From positions 2,790,001 through 2,854,000 of the forward strand of contig OX424560.1 in the NCBI GenBank assembly GCA_949152475.1: 64,000 bases of DNA, in the 5' to 3' direction. Origin of the DNA: Terebella lapidaria (Eukaryota > Annelida > Polychaeta > Terebellida > Terebellidae). A program made the position numbers and the translations under genes. This document shows, one piece after another, positions 25,101 through 36,300 of the stretch; position 1 is the stretch's first letter, and every line of letters starts with the position of its first letter. A model generated the notes under the pieces. That model made no database searches. It had not been told where the DNA came from and was given only the letters and a program-made list of their open reading frames with translations.

Positions 25101-27160
25101 GCCACATGGTGTAATGGCTGAATGTGAATGACGTCGAGTGGTAGATAAAGTCCTATAGTGGATAAAATTGTAAACAAGAACATGAGCCGAGCTGGGGTTG
25201 TGCATGGTCCCATTGGTCCCTGCAAATCTCGAAATATTACGACGCACATACTTCACTGCATCAAGGCACGCCGAGGCTTTATGAAATATGCCAATTATTT
25301 TTTCACGGATTCATGATATTTTTAAGGCACAATGTGTCGTTTTTATGTAACGTTAAGAGCAAGGAGTACCGTATTTTAGCGTATTTTAGAGATGTCCCCC
25401 TGGGCGCGTGACCACGGTGGGCGGACACTTATTTAGACAGCGCAAATTTGACGGTATCCTGTAATATTTCAAAAATGTCAAGAGAAAAAAGTCAAAACAA
25501 AGAATACCATGAACAAAATGCATCATGCATGGGTCATATTTTAAAAGCAGATTGGGAACGTTAATAGCACGTTAGATGCGCATGTGCCCAGTTCTGACAA
25601 GAAAAGCTTTAATTCCGCAGTTGAGTAACGCCTTACACAACAACACCAATTTACAGGCATGCCAGATTGGAAGATATTAAATAATTGAAAATAGAAACAC
25701 CCATCTATATTTGAATTATTCTTATGGGATTTTCGTATTCGCTATTTATATAACTGAAGTTTGGTCGGAATATACGTTTGCATCAATATCACTCTGCTCA
25801 GCATAACCTGGTGCAAACATATTCGAATGAATAGTGATATGACAAACCATTATTTCGTCAGCATTTCCCTCTCCAAAAGAAGCAAGGGTAGGCCTATGAA
25901 TGTATTTTCAAAGTAGACGTTCAAATTTTACAAAGACCTATTTCACACAAAAAAATCTTAATCTGCCTTAGCCGACTAAGTTTAGTGTTTAACATGGGAG
26001 TTAGTAAGCTCAATCATAACTTAGTCGACCAAAGTAGATTCCGATTCTTAGTGAAAACTATGCAAGATTTCACCTCATCATTACAACCAGGAAATTGATT
26101 TGTTGTTTTCCAAAACTCAGCACTTGTGAAGCAGACCGTGAAGGGAACAATGATTTGCACCAATAACCATTCAACCATGCAGAGCATTGCCTGGAATGTT
26201 AACATTCCCTCATAAATCGATCCGGAGCCAATACGATTGATCATGGATCAATAATGACAGATTCGACCTCTCTGTGTTATACACAGTGGGGATGATATAC
26301 GTAACAACAGCAGTCCTTGCACCGTCGGGTTCCCGAAGGCCATATCACTCATAGTGGTTACTGCGTATCCCTCCGCGTATGTGCACGTTGCCCTAACGCC
26401 ATGCCCAAATTATTCGATTAATTAATATTGGATAACGGATCATCAACCATACATGGCAGAAGACACGTATGCCCCCCTCCCCCACCCTCCGAAATGACCA
26501 GTGTCCATAGGAGGGCCAGGGTCGATTTTTTTTGGCAGGAGTACTGGAAATCTGAGGTAGACAGTATATTAATTTTTTCCAGGAAGCAAGGATATATTCC
26601 GAGTGTAAACACTGCAATGCGGATTGATTATCGATGGTGAGTTAAGATCAGGCCAAACAAGCTATCCAATATGCGGATCTCATATGTGCAATTTTGTATT
26701 ATATCATAATTATGATTTTCTGTAAATACATTCTTAGGTATATTTCCTAACATGCTTAAGTTTGTAATGTAATGTTGTCGATACATGTGTCATCCAAATA
26801 TTCGATTCCTGCACAACAACATCATTTCCCCCGTAAAAAACGTTTTGAAATATATACATATACTTGCATCACCACACATGGTTCACCTCTGAGACAATCA
26901 TGTGTCAATGGCGCCTGGGAGGGCCAGAGGTCAAACACATGAAGCACTCGCGGTGACATAAATATATATAATATTGATCTTTCTATGGCGAATAATAAGT
27001 GTTCCCCTATAAGACTGTGAATAGTCAGAAAGTACATGTCGTTCAGCAGAAGTGACAATATTGACATTGCTTTCACTGTCAATTACGATTTTTGAAGTGC
27101 TCCATTTGAAGATCCCGTGAAATTTTTGCAACGAAAGTGTTTAGACCTTATGAAGAGTGC
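19197..27160. other. Long A/T-rich non-coding stretch
   Basis: About 8 kb without any frame that carries recognisable protein similarity on either strand. It may be intron or intergenic. A few homopolymer runs occur (for example poly-A near 21,172 and poly-T near 23,824). No RNA gene was identified. Confidence 0.5.
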
Positions 27161-27166
27161 AGGTTT

Positions 27167-27830
27167 GAATGTGGTGTGCTGACTTTTCTGAACTGCCCAG
27201 AATGATGATTAAGATGACATCCGTATTTCTTCCTCATCAAATGTTTCGATGTATTGTGGAGATTTGAATGTGGTGTGCTGACTTTTCTGAACTGCCCAGA
27301 ATGATGATTAATATGACATCCGTATTTCTTCCTCATCAAATGTTTCGATGTATTGTGGAGATTTGAATGTGGTGTGCTGACTTTTCTGAACTGCCCAGAA
27401 TGATGATTAAGATGACATCCGTATTTCTTCCTCATCAAATGTTTCGATGTATTGTGGAGATTTGAATGTGGTGTGCTGACTTTTCTGAACTGCCCAGAAT
27501 GATGATTAATATGACATCCGTATTTCTTCCTCATCAAATGTTTCGATGTATTGTGGAGATTTGAATGTGGTGTGCTGACTTTTCTGAACTGCCCAGAATG
27601 ATGATTAATATGACATCCGTATTTCTTCCTCATCAAATGTTTCGATGTATTGTGGAGATTTGAATGTGGTGTGCTGACTTTTCTGAACTGCCCAGAATGA
27701 TGATTAATATGACATCCGTATTTCTTCCTCATCAAATGTTTCGATGTATTGTGGAGATTTGAATGTGGTGTGCTGAAGTGTCTGAACTGCCCAGAATGAT
27801 GATCTCATGATTAAGATGACGTCCGTATTT
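27167..27830 (-). repeat. 99-bp minisatellite, about 6.5 copies, open in one minus-strand frame
   Basis: The unit GAATGTGGTGTGCTGAC... recurs at 27,167, 27,266, 27,365, 27,464, 27,563, 27,662 and 27,761. Because 99 is divisible by three, the minus strand reads as one open frame of 195 codons (27,148-27,735) made of 33-residue repeats (each with MRKKYGCH and HHSGQFRKV). The units are almost identical, differing mainly by an Ile/Leu codon. No domain is recognised, and the openness may be a by-product of the period. The last unit is diverged. Confidence 0.9.
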
Positions 27831-28960
27831 CTTCGTTGTTTCGACAAATGTATTAGGGAGACCTGTACCGGATTCAGTACTGATTCAGTTCCAAAGTTTG
27901 CAGCAGATTCAACTTATTGTATACACTGTCTGCCCCTGATGACGGCAGTGTGGACTTGAATATACGTTTTCATTGTATTTTTGCATCTATTCTCCAAGTT
28001 ATTCATCTTCTGTTTTCTATTCATCTCATTACACTTCTTTTTTCATTTATAACAATCACTATATACATCCATAAAAATTGTATATTTATACTTTTAACAA
28101 CATAACGTTTAGCAGTGGTTACATATCCCACTACAAGGTACCTCTGCACAAATCATAGGTCATAGGACTTGTCCCCGAATATTGAATACATGAAAATAGT
28201 AGACATACCAAAGCAGTGTATTAAGGGAATACACGAATAGACATCTGCTGTCGGTGTTAGATCAGACAAAATGTAATGAGAACATGACAATGAATCGTAA
28301 TAATATAAACAAAAGAACGAGCACACTCGATGCCCGAAGCCTGGTTTTCTTAGGTACCGGAAGTGTCTCGATAGGCCCAAACAGCGAACTCCCTACACAA
28401 AACACCTTTTGTTCCTCCGAAATCATGCAATATATAAAAATAGCAACAAGTGTTTAATGTTTTGAACATTTTTTTCCTCGGTACAGAAAAGTCGCATTAT
28501 GTTTCTACGAACATTAAATAACCTGCTAACAACAAGGGCTCAGAACTTGTCATGTAATATTTGAACTGTGTTTGAGGGAAAGTGTCGTGAATTTGATAGA
28601 CTAAAAACACTTTAAATTTCGGGACGACCCAGATGTTGATCCATTTACAACAAGCAATACATTGTCTGAAACAATAACGGTATATCTTCATGTAAGTCTT
28701 CGTATTGCTTTTTCTGGAACCAAAGCCAAAGATTTTGACATTGATTTAAACCACCAGAACTCGGCTTGGAATGTTTGAAAAAGACCTCTACAGAATTATG
28801 TGGTAAAAGTTGTTTGAGTCTTTTTATCTATTTCCAATAATAATAATACCGCTTTATCATTTGAGAATCATTGACTGCAAGAAGTGAACAATGACTCAGC
28901 TACCAGCGTCGAGTTCAAAACATCAATCGTCGTATATTTATATACGGCCAATACGGTAGA
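27831..28960. other. Non-coding stretch, no gene recognised
   Basis: A/T-rich and without a supported exon. Confidence 0.4.
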
Positions 28961-28968
28961 AGTCTTTG

Positions 28969-29244
28969 CCCATATTTGGCGCCTATGGTGTCCTCTGTTC
29001 TTCTTTTCTGTCAGCGTGTTTTGTTGCACTCGCAATTTCTTTATTACACAATTACAGAAATAGAAAATAAAATAAATGAGCTAAAACCGTACCGCCCGCA
29101 CAGACTACTTCTAGGAATGCGACTAGAGATCGCGGGTGGAAGACGGTGGCGCGGACCATATATAAGAGTGAAAATTTACCAGAATTAACTTATCGCTACT
29201 AAACTTACCAATGAAAAAGAAATGCAACTGATACAGTCACAAAG
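28969..29244 (+). promoter_or_regulatory. Candidate CArG/TATA promoter with short first exon
   Basis: A perfect CArG box (CCATATTTGG, about 28,970) is followed at about 29,155 by CCATATATAAGAG. Initiation ~30 bp on would give a short exon ending at the strong donor AAAG|GTGAGT (29,244/29,245). If this exon joins the acceptor at 33,261, an upstream ATG at 29,222 stays in frame with the signal-peptide exon, giving a longer n-region. No other exon lies between. This is inference only; a start directly at the signal-peptide exon is an alternative. Confidence 0.35.
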
Positions 29245-32200
29245 GTGAGTGCACAGTTCAGGATTGTACATTGACATGTTATGTTCGACTTTATTTGATT
29301 GCCTGGCCATTACTCAAGTATGTAAATGTACGCAATATGTTTAATAAATTGAGAGTTTGTTCCCAAAATTTAAATGAAACGTGAATCTCAGGGGGTAAAA
29401 AGGCAATGATGGACTTAATACACCGTCTCGGTGTTTTCTACCGGTGTGCACTGTTCGGTGTCACGGGACGGGCTATATGGGCCTGGTGCTATATGAGTCT
29501 AGATGCTCTAAGGACTTGGTCGTAAATATGTCAATAGTAATGAGTGACTCCGTTGTTGTAAACATATTCTGTGGGGGTTAATTGTGACCTTGACAAGCTG
29601 TGCCTACCAGCATTTGGAATGAGTACCGCAGGGACGATTTGTGTAAACGGAAATACCGCTATGTCTAAAATTTTCAGCTTTGCATTTATCACAGACCCAC
29701 CAAAACTCTCTGTAGGCTTTACGAGCACATTCTCGGCCAATATTATGTAATTACTTGCTCTAATGACGCTCCTCTCTTAGAATGATTACTTTAGGCTCTC
29801 ATTTTTTACGTCTTGCTTTTCTTTCCGTAAATTTACGAGTAAGCTCAACATGTTCCTTGAGGTGAAAACAATAAACAACTCGAGATGCTGTAGTCAAATA
29901 CGTGGTCTCTCTGTGAGATACACAACAAAAAATGAGTCATTGTTCAATGCATTCGTATTCTTAGAGGGATTTATTTGAGAACGATTTAAATGAACCACAA
30001 AACTGACACGAAAACTGATTATTTTCAAGCATTCAAGAATTGGTTGGAAGCTGATGCTGGTTTCAATTATACACACAAAAATATCATTCCACGTATCATG
30101 CACGTAGGGTGAAATACCTGTCTCTAAATGGACCTATGTTGTGACAAGGACCATTCTTCAATTTCACTTTTCATTCTTGTTTTGCAACCATGTCCATTAT
30201 GAAATGACAATTTGATGAATGTGGGGATTTTATATGACGTCAACAAAGTTACATAGGCTTCGGTAGTTATTCATAATTAGTCGCACTTAAGGCTGTGTAT
30301 AATTCCATGATGTATAGCTCTGACAAGCGTGTATCAAATTGAGCAATTAAGTCCTCTCGGTCTACTGGTGTTCGTTCGTAAAAATCAGCGCGTAGTAATG
30401 TCTGGTATGTGTTGTATAGTGTAGTTGAGAGATATTTCAAATTATACAAATGATAACCAGTTTCTCATCTCTGCCGTGAACCAGACACGCGCTTAACTCG
30501 TAAAGTTCCTCTTTCATAATTCCACCGTGCTTCAGAATGTGGACTTAATTGTTGACCCAAGCGAATATTTCAATTCTACAGTCCTCTTTGCATCTTGTCC
30601 ACCCTTTTTTGCTCCTTTTCCTTGAAGAAAGAAAAATCAGCCTAGCTTTTCTTTGCTGGCAGGCTCTGGAGGTCGTAAATTGGTTATGTCAGCACGTCAT
30701 CAATCTATCGACAAGAACTATGTCTTTACCTGGGCCTGTCACTGAGCTCTGAAGTAGGAACGTCCCTTGGGATGATGATACAGTCTAATTGTTCATATTC
30801 AATAAGACATTTATCACTTAAGTGTGGCGCCCATTTATTAGAAGAAAAACAAAACTAAATGCATTCTTCACATACTTTGCGTCAAGAAATATGACACAAA
30901 CCCATTTGAAGAGCGGAAGAGTTGATTAACTACGTCATCCACCCACGCTTACACATCTGGGAAGTGACTTGAGAGCTAGTTTATGACGATTACACGACAT
31001 TATAGTCTCAGCTCCATTGATAATGTGATTTGGGGCAGTGGAGATTTCAATACCCACATAACAACCCCCGGAAGCATGTTTGAAAAAATAGCCAGTGATC
31101 GGGCAGAAAAACTATTTTCCATAGCTGTACCCGAACTAATTAGTTGATTATGTTCTCTTTAGGACTGTTCGTCCTTGAATAGCTGGCCGGTGTACTGAAC
31201 AAGCTGGGTACTTATTCAAGGGCATCAGATTAAATTTGCATGTCAAATTGAGGAAGTTAAGTACGTGAATAGACCATAAATTTCGTCATTTTGTAGCCTT
31301 ATATTGACTCTATGGAGTGATAAAACAGAGACCATTATCCTCTCATTAACCATGATATACATATCAATGTATGTATTCAGTATATAAAGACAGTTATTTG
31401 AAAACAATACCAACAGCGTGCTAAACATGCAATGCTCTTTGCTCAAGAGAGTGCAAAAAGGCCAAGAATTGGCGACGGGAAAAACGAAATGGACTCGACG
31501 ATTTTCAAAATATTTGCACACTACGTACCTACATACACTGACCAGAATAGCATATTTCATAGAATAAATAAAGCATGTGATAGTCCGTGTTGAGCTGTAG
31601 CACCTCTGAGCAAACACAGCACACAAGGAGCGGAGTAACATGCTTATAGTCGGTATTTATAAATAAGACACCTGCCAATATTCTAACATTCCACAAAAAT
31701 CAGGGGAACAGCGCTTTGATACTGCATCAAATCTCTATTAAACATGTTAAGTATTTTTACTTGTCACATAATACAATCTAGTCGAGATTTCGTTGATTTT
31801 CAAGGTCAAAAGGATGGTGAAATAAGATATAAGTTTTATAGCGTACACCTCAGACCAAATGCAAACATTCAAAGTTGTGAGATTCCTTGTTGCACTCCAC
31901 CCACATGTGTGACAAATTCCACGTGTAGTATCGTCACATTGTGTACATACGTTCACCAACTATATTATTGCCATACTATTCGATTTCTTTCAACATACAT
32001 GTATATGAAGAGGGAGAGAGATGATACTGCGGTGTCAAATTCTGCTTCTCGTACAATGTAGGTGATGTAAAGGTTTTATCTGTTTCATCGAATTTGGCGA
32101 TTTATAATATTATGTAAGGATATTGTCCTTTAGTGGGTACAATACGACTCCTGTACTGAAAATCGTTGTGAGGATTAGTGCTAGTAGGTCATATTTCTCG

Positions 32201-33250
32201 ACATTCCGAATATTTGATTTTTTTATCTCTCGTTCCGCTGACGGAACCAGTTCTGGTGTCTCGAGTTGGCAAGTACTGATTCAAAGTTGAATTTCTCGGT
32301 GGCTCGGGCAAGTTGTTCGCTGACGAGTTCAGGTCTAGAGTCTATATTTGGGGCCACTTCAAACTTCAAAGTGGCCGCGAGTGGTCGAGCTGAAAATTGG
32401 CCCCGGAATTCTGTCTGCAGATGTCTTTAATGTGCACGAAACAATACTCGAGGGTTTTCCTATGTGATTTTTTAAGTTCCCAATGTGGTACTACCACTGA
32501 TCGTTTTAAAATATAATGTATTCAGTGTTCGTATGAACGTTTATCGTTCTCTTTGTGAATGACGAAATGTGAAGTTTAAATTCGGCGATAGGAAGGCATC
32601 AGTCACTGCCAGGAACTCGTGATCCTGTGGTTAAATGTTTGTGTGCTTTTATTCTCTACATAAACCCACAGCTCACGGGTTAAACACGTACCTGGAAGTT
32701 CTGTAGTCACGACACTCGGAGGGGACTGGTATCTGTGATGAAATGAATATGATTTTTGTTTTAGAATCGTGACAGTGCATAATATTGGTTCATATTGCTG
32801 CAAGCTATGGTACATTATCCGTCTGAATAGAAATGTTTTATTATTATTGTAAATCGATATACAAATTCAAAGAACGTGTACAGAATATAAAATCCCAGTA
32901 TGAGACAGAAATGTATCAGTATCAGAACATAAATGTATTTTGTCAATGATTATTCACTTCAAAAACACAATCTCAGTATATTCATGTGTATCAAACTTGA
33001 ACGTGAAATTCTCTGTTTGGTTACATATTTTTGTTCTTTGCCTTGTGTTTGAAATACCTCTAGCTGCTAACCAAAAATTTGTTGCCGGAGTATTGTTGCT
33101 GAAAAGGTTTCCAACTAGCTAAGGTACATGTAGTTGGAGCGAGGTCAAAATTTGTGCCCTGTTACTGGTGTTCCCGTGATACTCCCTGTAGGATTCAATA
33201 GCGAATCTCATTCAAACATGCATTGTATTATCAGTTAACAGTACCAAGTA
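29245..33250. other. Non-coding stretch, probable 5' intron or intergenic
   Basis: No supported exon or RNA gene. The region is A/T-rich throughout. Confidence 0.4.
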
Positions 33251-33259
33251 TTAATTTGC

Positions 33260-33283
33260 AGCAAATCCAAGATGGCGGCCGGA
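33260..33283 (+). promoter_or_regulatory. TISU/YY1-like start-codon context
   Basis: The initiator of the vWA/EGF gene sits in CAAGATGGCGGC, which fits the TISU consensus SAASATGGCGGC and the YY1 motif. Where known, TISU marks genes with very short 5' UTRs, so transcription may start just upstream. A TTTGCAG acceptor-like sequence ending at 33,261 suggests instead a spliced leader exon. Confidence 0.4.
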
Positions 33284-33368
33284 GAAAGTTCCCGGATGTG
33301 TGGTGTCGCCTCGCTCACGTTTCTGATTCTAGTCTCCAGTATTGTTGCCACAACCGCACAAACGCCAA
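33272..33368 (+). CDS. vWA/EGF gene exon 1: signal peptide
   Basis: A 97-nt coding exon ending at donor GTAAGA in phase 1. It encodes a short n-region, a hydrophobic core ([15 protein letters not shown]) and a TTA-Q cleavage-like site. The single leftover base A joins GT of the next exon to give Ser. Confidence 0.8.
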
Positions 33369-36300
33369 GTAAGATTGTTCTCCAATCGGGATACTGTAGC
33401 TTATACAAAATTAATAATCATGCGATAGCTTTATCATTATAAAGATCTTTTATTCACTTGCGAGTGGCAATACTATATAAAGTATGTAATTGTCTCAAAG
33501 TATCCAATGTTTTGAGTATATAATTACCTGAAAGCATATTTTCAATGTAATGAATCATATAACTGAAATGTTGTTTCCAATACTAATGCATGACCTATTG
33601 CTGTAAGCATATATCCCAGAACCGTTCATACATATATCTCGCTATTTGCTATACGCATGCGCTGCTTCTGTCACGTGAACTGAACAAGAGAACAGCCATC
33701 TTTGATTTGTGCATGCGTTATGGCGATAAGGCGATGTTCACTTTCACTTTGCATGAGCGGATTGTACGCGCATTGGCTTCACGAAACTACCTCTTTTCCA
33801 GGAAAAAAAACTGCACGACCACGGGTAAATCAATTCTTACACCATTCAGTGCGAGACATACCTATGGAAGGTGTAACAATTGTGAACGCGCATGACTGTC
33901 TGTAATTAATGTCTACCCATTATGTTATCCTGATGGTTCGTTATTGTTTTGATATTTAAGTTACTTTATTGCTCATGCATCGTGCATATTTTCTGCATTC
34001 TATCATATCATATCTTTCAGACATGTTTGTGTGTGTATTTGTACATTTATTATGAACTATATGGTGTTATTCTCAATTCAATATGTTTTATATCCTTATA
34101 TTTAAGTACTGATTTCAACCCAGCTTTTCATTTCACATATATTCACTTTTACGACATTTGACTTAAAGTAACATAGTCCGTTTTGGGAATTTGTTATATA
34201 ACAACTGGTCAGTATATTTTTGAGGATATAGCACCAATAGATCCTACAAGCAACGCCCGGACGACCCCACATTGAAGTTTGATAATACTGAGAAAAACGC
34301 AGGAATTGTTTACATTTGCGCAAACAAAAAGTGTTGGCATTTATTGTCGTTCACAAGGAAATCAGAGCTAATAAGCTGTATTTTTCCATTATTTCTGATG
34401 TTTCGGCATCACTGCATGGGAACTGTTTTGCACGAAACTATGCCAAAAAGTTGATTTTCAATGTCAAATTTTGACGAATTTGAGGTTGCAGTGAGAATTT
34501 TTCAGTGTTCGTCTGCCTTGTAGGCATCTACTGGTCACTTTCGCAGGGAAAACCAAAAACCGATCATGGCACTTTAATGGATGAAGAGCCGACAAAGTTG
34601 TTGGCTCAATCAATGCACCGAATTTATACTGGTAATATAACAAAATCTTTATCTGACATACCCTCGAAACATTATACATGTACATGTATGTACAAGACAC
34701 ATGCTATAAGGACTCCAACTTGGGATTTCCCTGGCAACATTTTACATTGTACTCACAAATTATAGACATTTCCTTCAGGGATAAGTTAAAGGTTGTACAC
34801 GGATACCTGGCTTGTATTTGCTTTAATGGGTGACTTTACCTTCACACGCATCAATCTCTTCCACGCACCTTGTGTACCAGACACACACCTTGTGTACCAG
34901 AACACCACACCACACACGCTTCCTCGTCTCTCAGGGGGTCTTTCACGCCCGACATTCGGCACCCATTGGTGAAATGCTCCATTCCCCAATCTCTCACTTG
35001 TATGCCTCAGATGCATTTCCAACAGCTGTGTACACTGCTTTACTTCTGGGTATTTCACGCTCATCACTTGGCACCGGCACCGGCACACGCAGATAAGATT
35101 TCCGTTCCCGGCCGCTGGTCATTGCCTCCCAGCACACAAGCTAGCTAGGTGAAGGGCAGAAAACACGTGAGTCCATGAGGAGAGTTGCTGACAAAGTATG
35201 ACCTTGCAGGTGCAGGTGTGGCGTGTACGAGAAGCGTGGACATCTGCTTTGTGGTGGACCAGTCCGGGAGCATCGTGGAGGGCGGAAACTACCGTAACTG
35301 GGACCTTGTCAAGGAGTTTGTTATTGACGTACTGCGGACCTTCACGGTGGGGTACGACCAGACTAGAGTAGCACTCGTAACTTTCGCAAACCAGGGAATC
35401 GTCCGCTTCAACTTGACTACGTATTTTGACGAGGCATCCATCGCTAGGGCAATCCGGGCAATCAGGCATGGAAACGGGCGGACGAACACGTACTTGGGTC
35501 TCCATAGAATGCGCACTGAGGTTTTCGGGACGTCATCCGACAGACCGGGCGTCCAAAACGTCGCTATAGTGATCACAGACGGCAAGTCGACCGTGAACAA
35601 CCAGTCCACGGTCCCGGAGGCCGTCTTGGCCCGGGACGAGGGAATCACAATTTTCGCCGTCGGCGTCACGGATCAAGTAAACGAGGATGAACTGAGGGCC
35701 ATATCCTCCCCACCTCAGGAGATCGACAAGAACTACTGGACACGACCGGACTTTGACGACTTGGTCGGCCTCGTACACACTCTGCAATCTGAGACTTGTC
35801 TGAACCTTGTTGCTGGTGAGTCACACACACAGAAGGTTATCGTCACATTCTGAAGATATTTGTGCCCGAAATTAATACGCGCGCTTGATCTCGTATCGTC
35901 ACATTCAATTGATTAGTGATGGATCCAGAATGCGCAATGCGCCTTGTCAAATTTTACATGTAGCTGACGCAGTCGGTTTATGAATATGCCCGAGTCATTT
36001 TCCCAATGATTGATGTACTTAATTTCAGTTTGAATTATATATGAGAAGTAGTTTAGTGTAGTGTAGACTTCTAACAAACTTTCGATGTGCTGACGACGAT
36101 GCAATATACATTTCATATTGTTGCTGAGCTTTCCATTTTGATCGTGCGCGTTTCAGGAGTCAATTTAGGAATTCGCTTTTAACACAACATTTTATTTCAG
36201 ATAGTTGATGCACAGTGTGTCTGGCAAATAGTAGTATATATATGTTAGCTCTCCGGGACTTCCGCGTCATCAATCACAACTTATTTACCACCTTTTGATC

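Noticed and set aside
34786-35148. Overlapping ~90-100-codon frames before vWA1
   Set aside because: They lie in the intron between the signal-peptide exon and exon 2. They are His/Thr-rich by simple repeats, and the exon 1 to exon 2 phase already matches.
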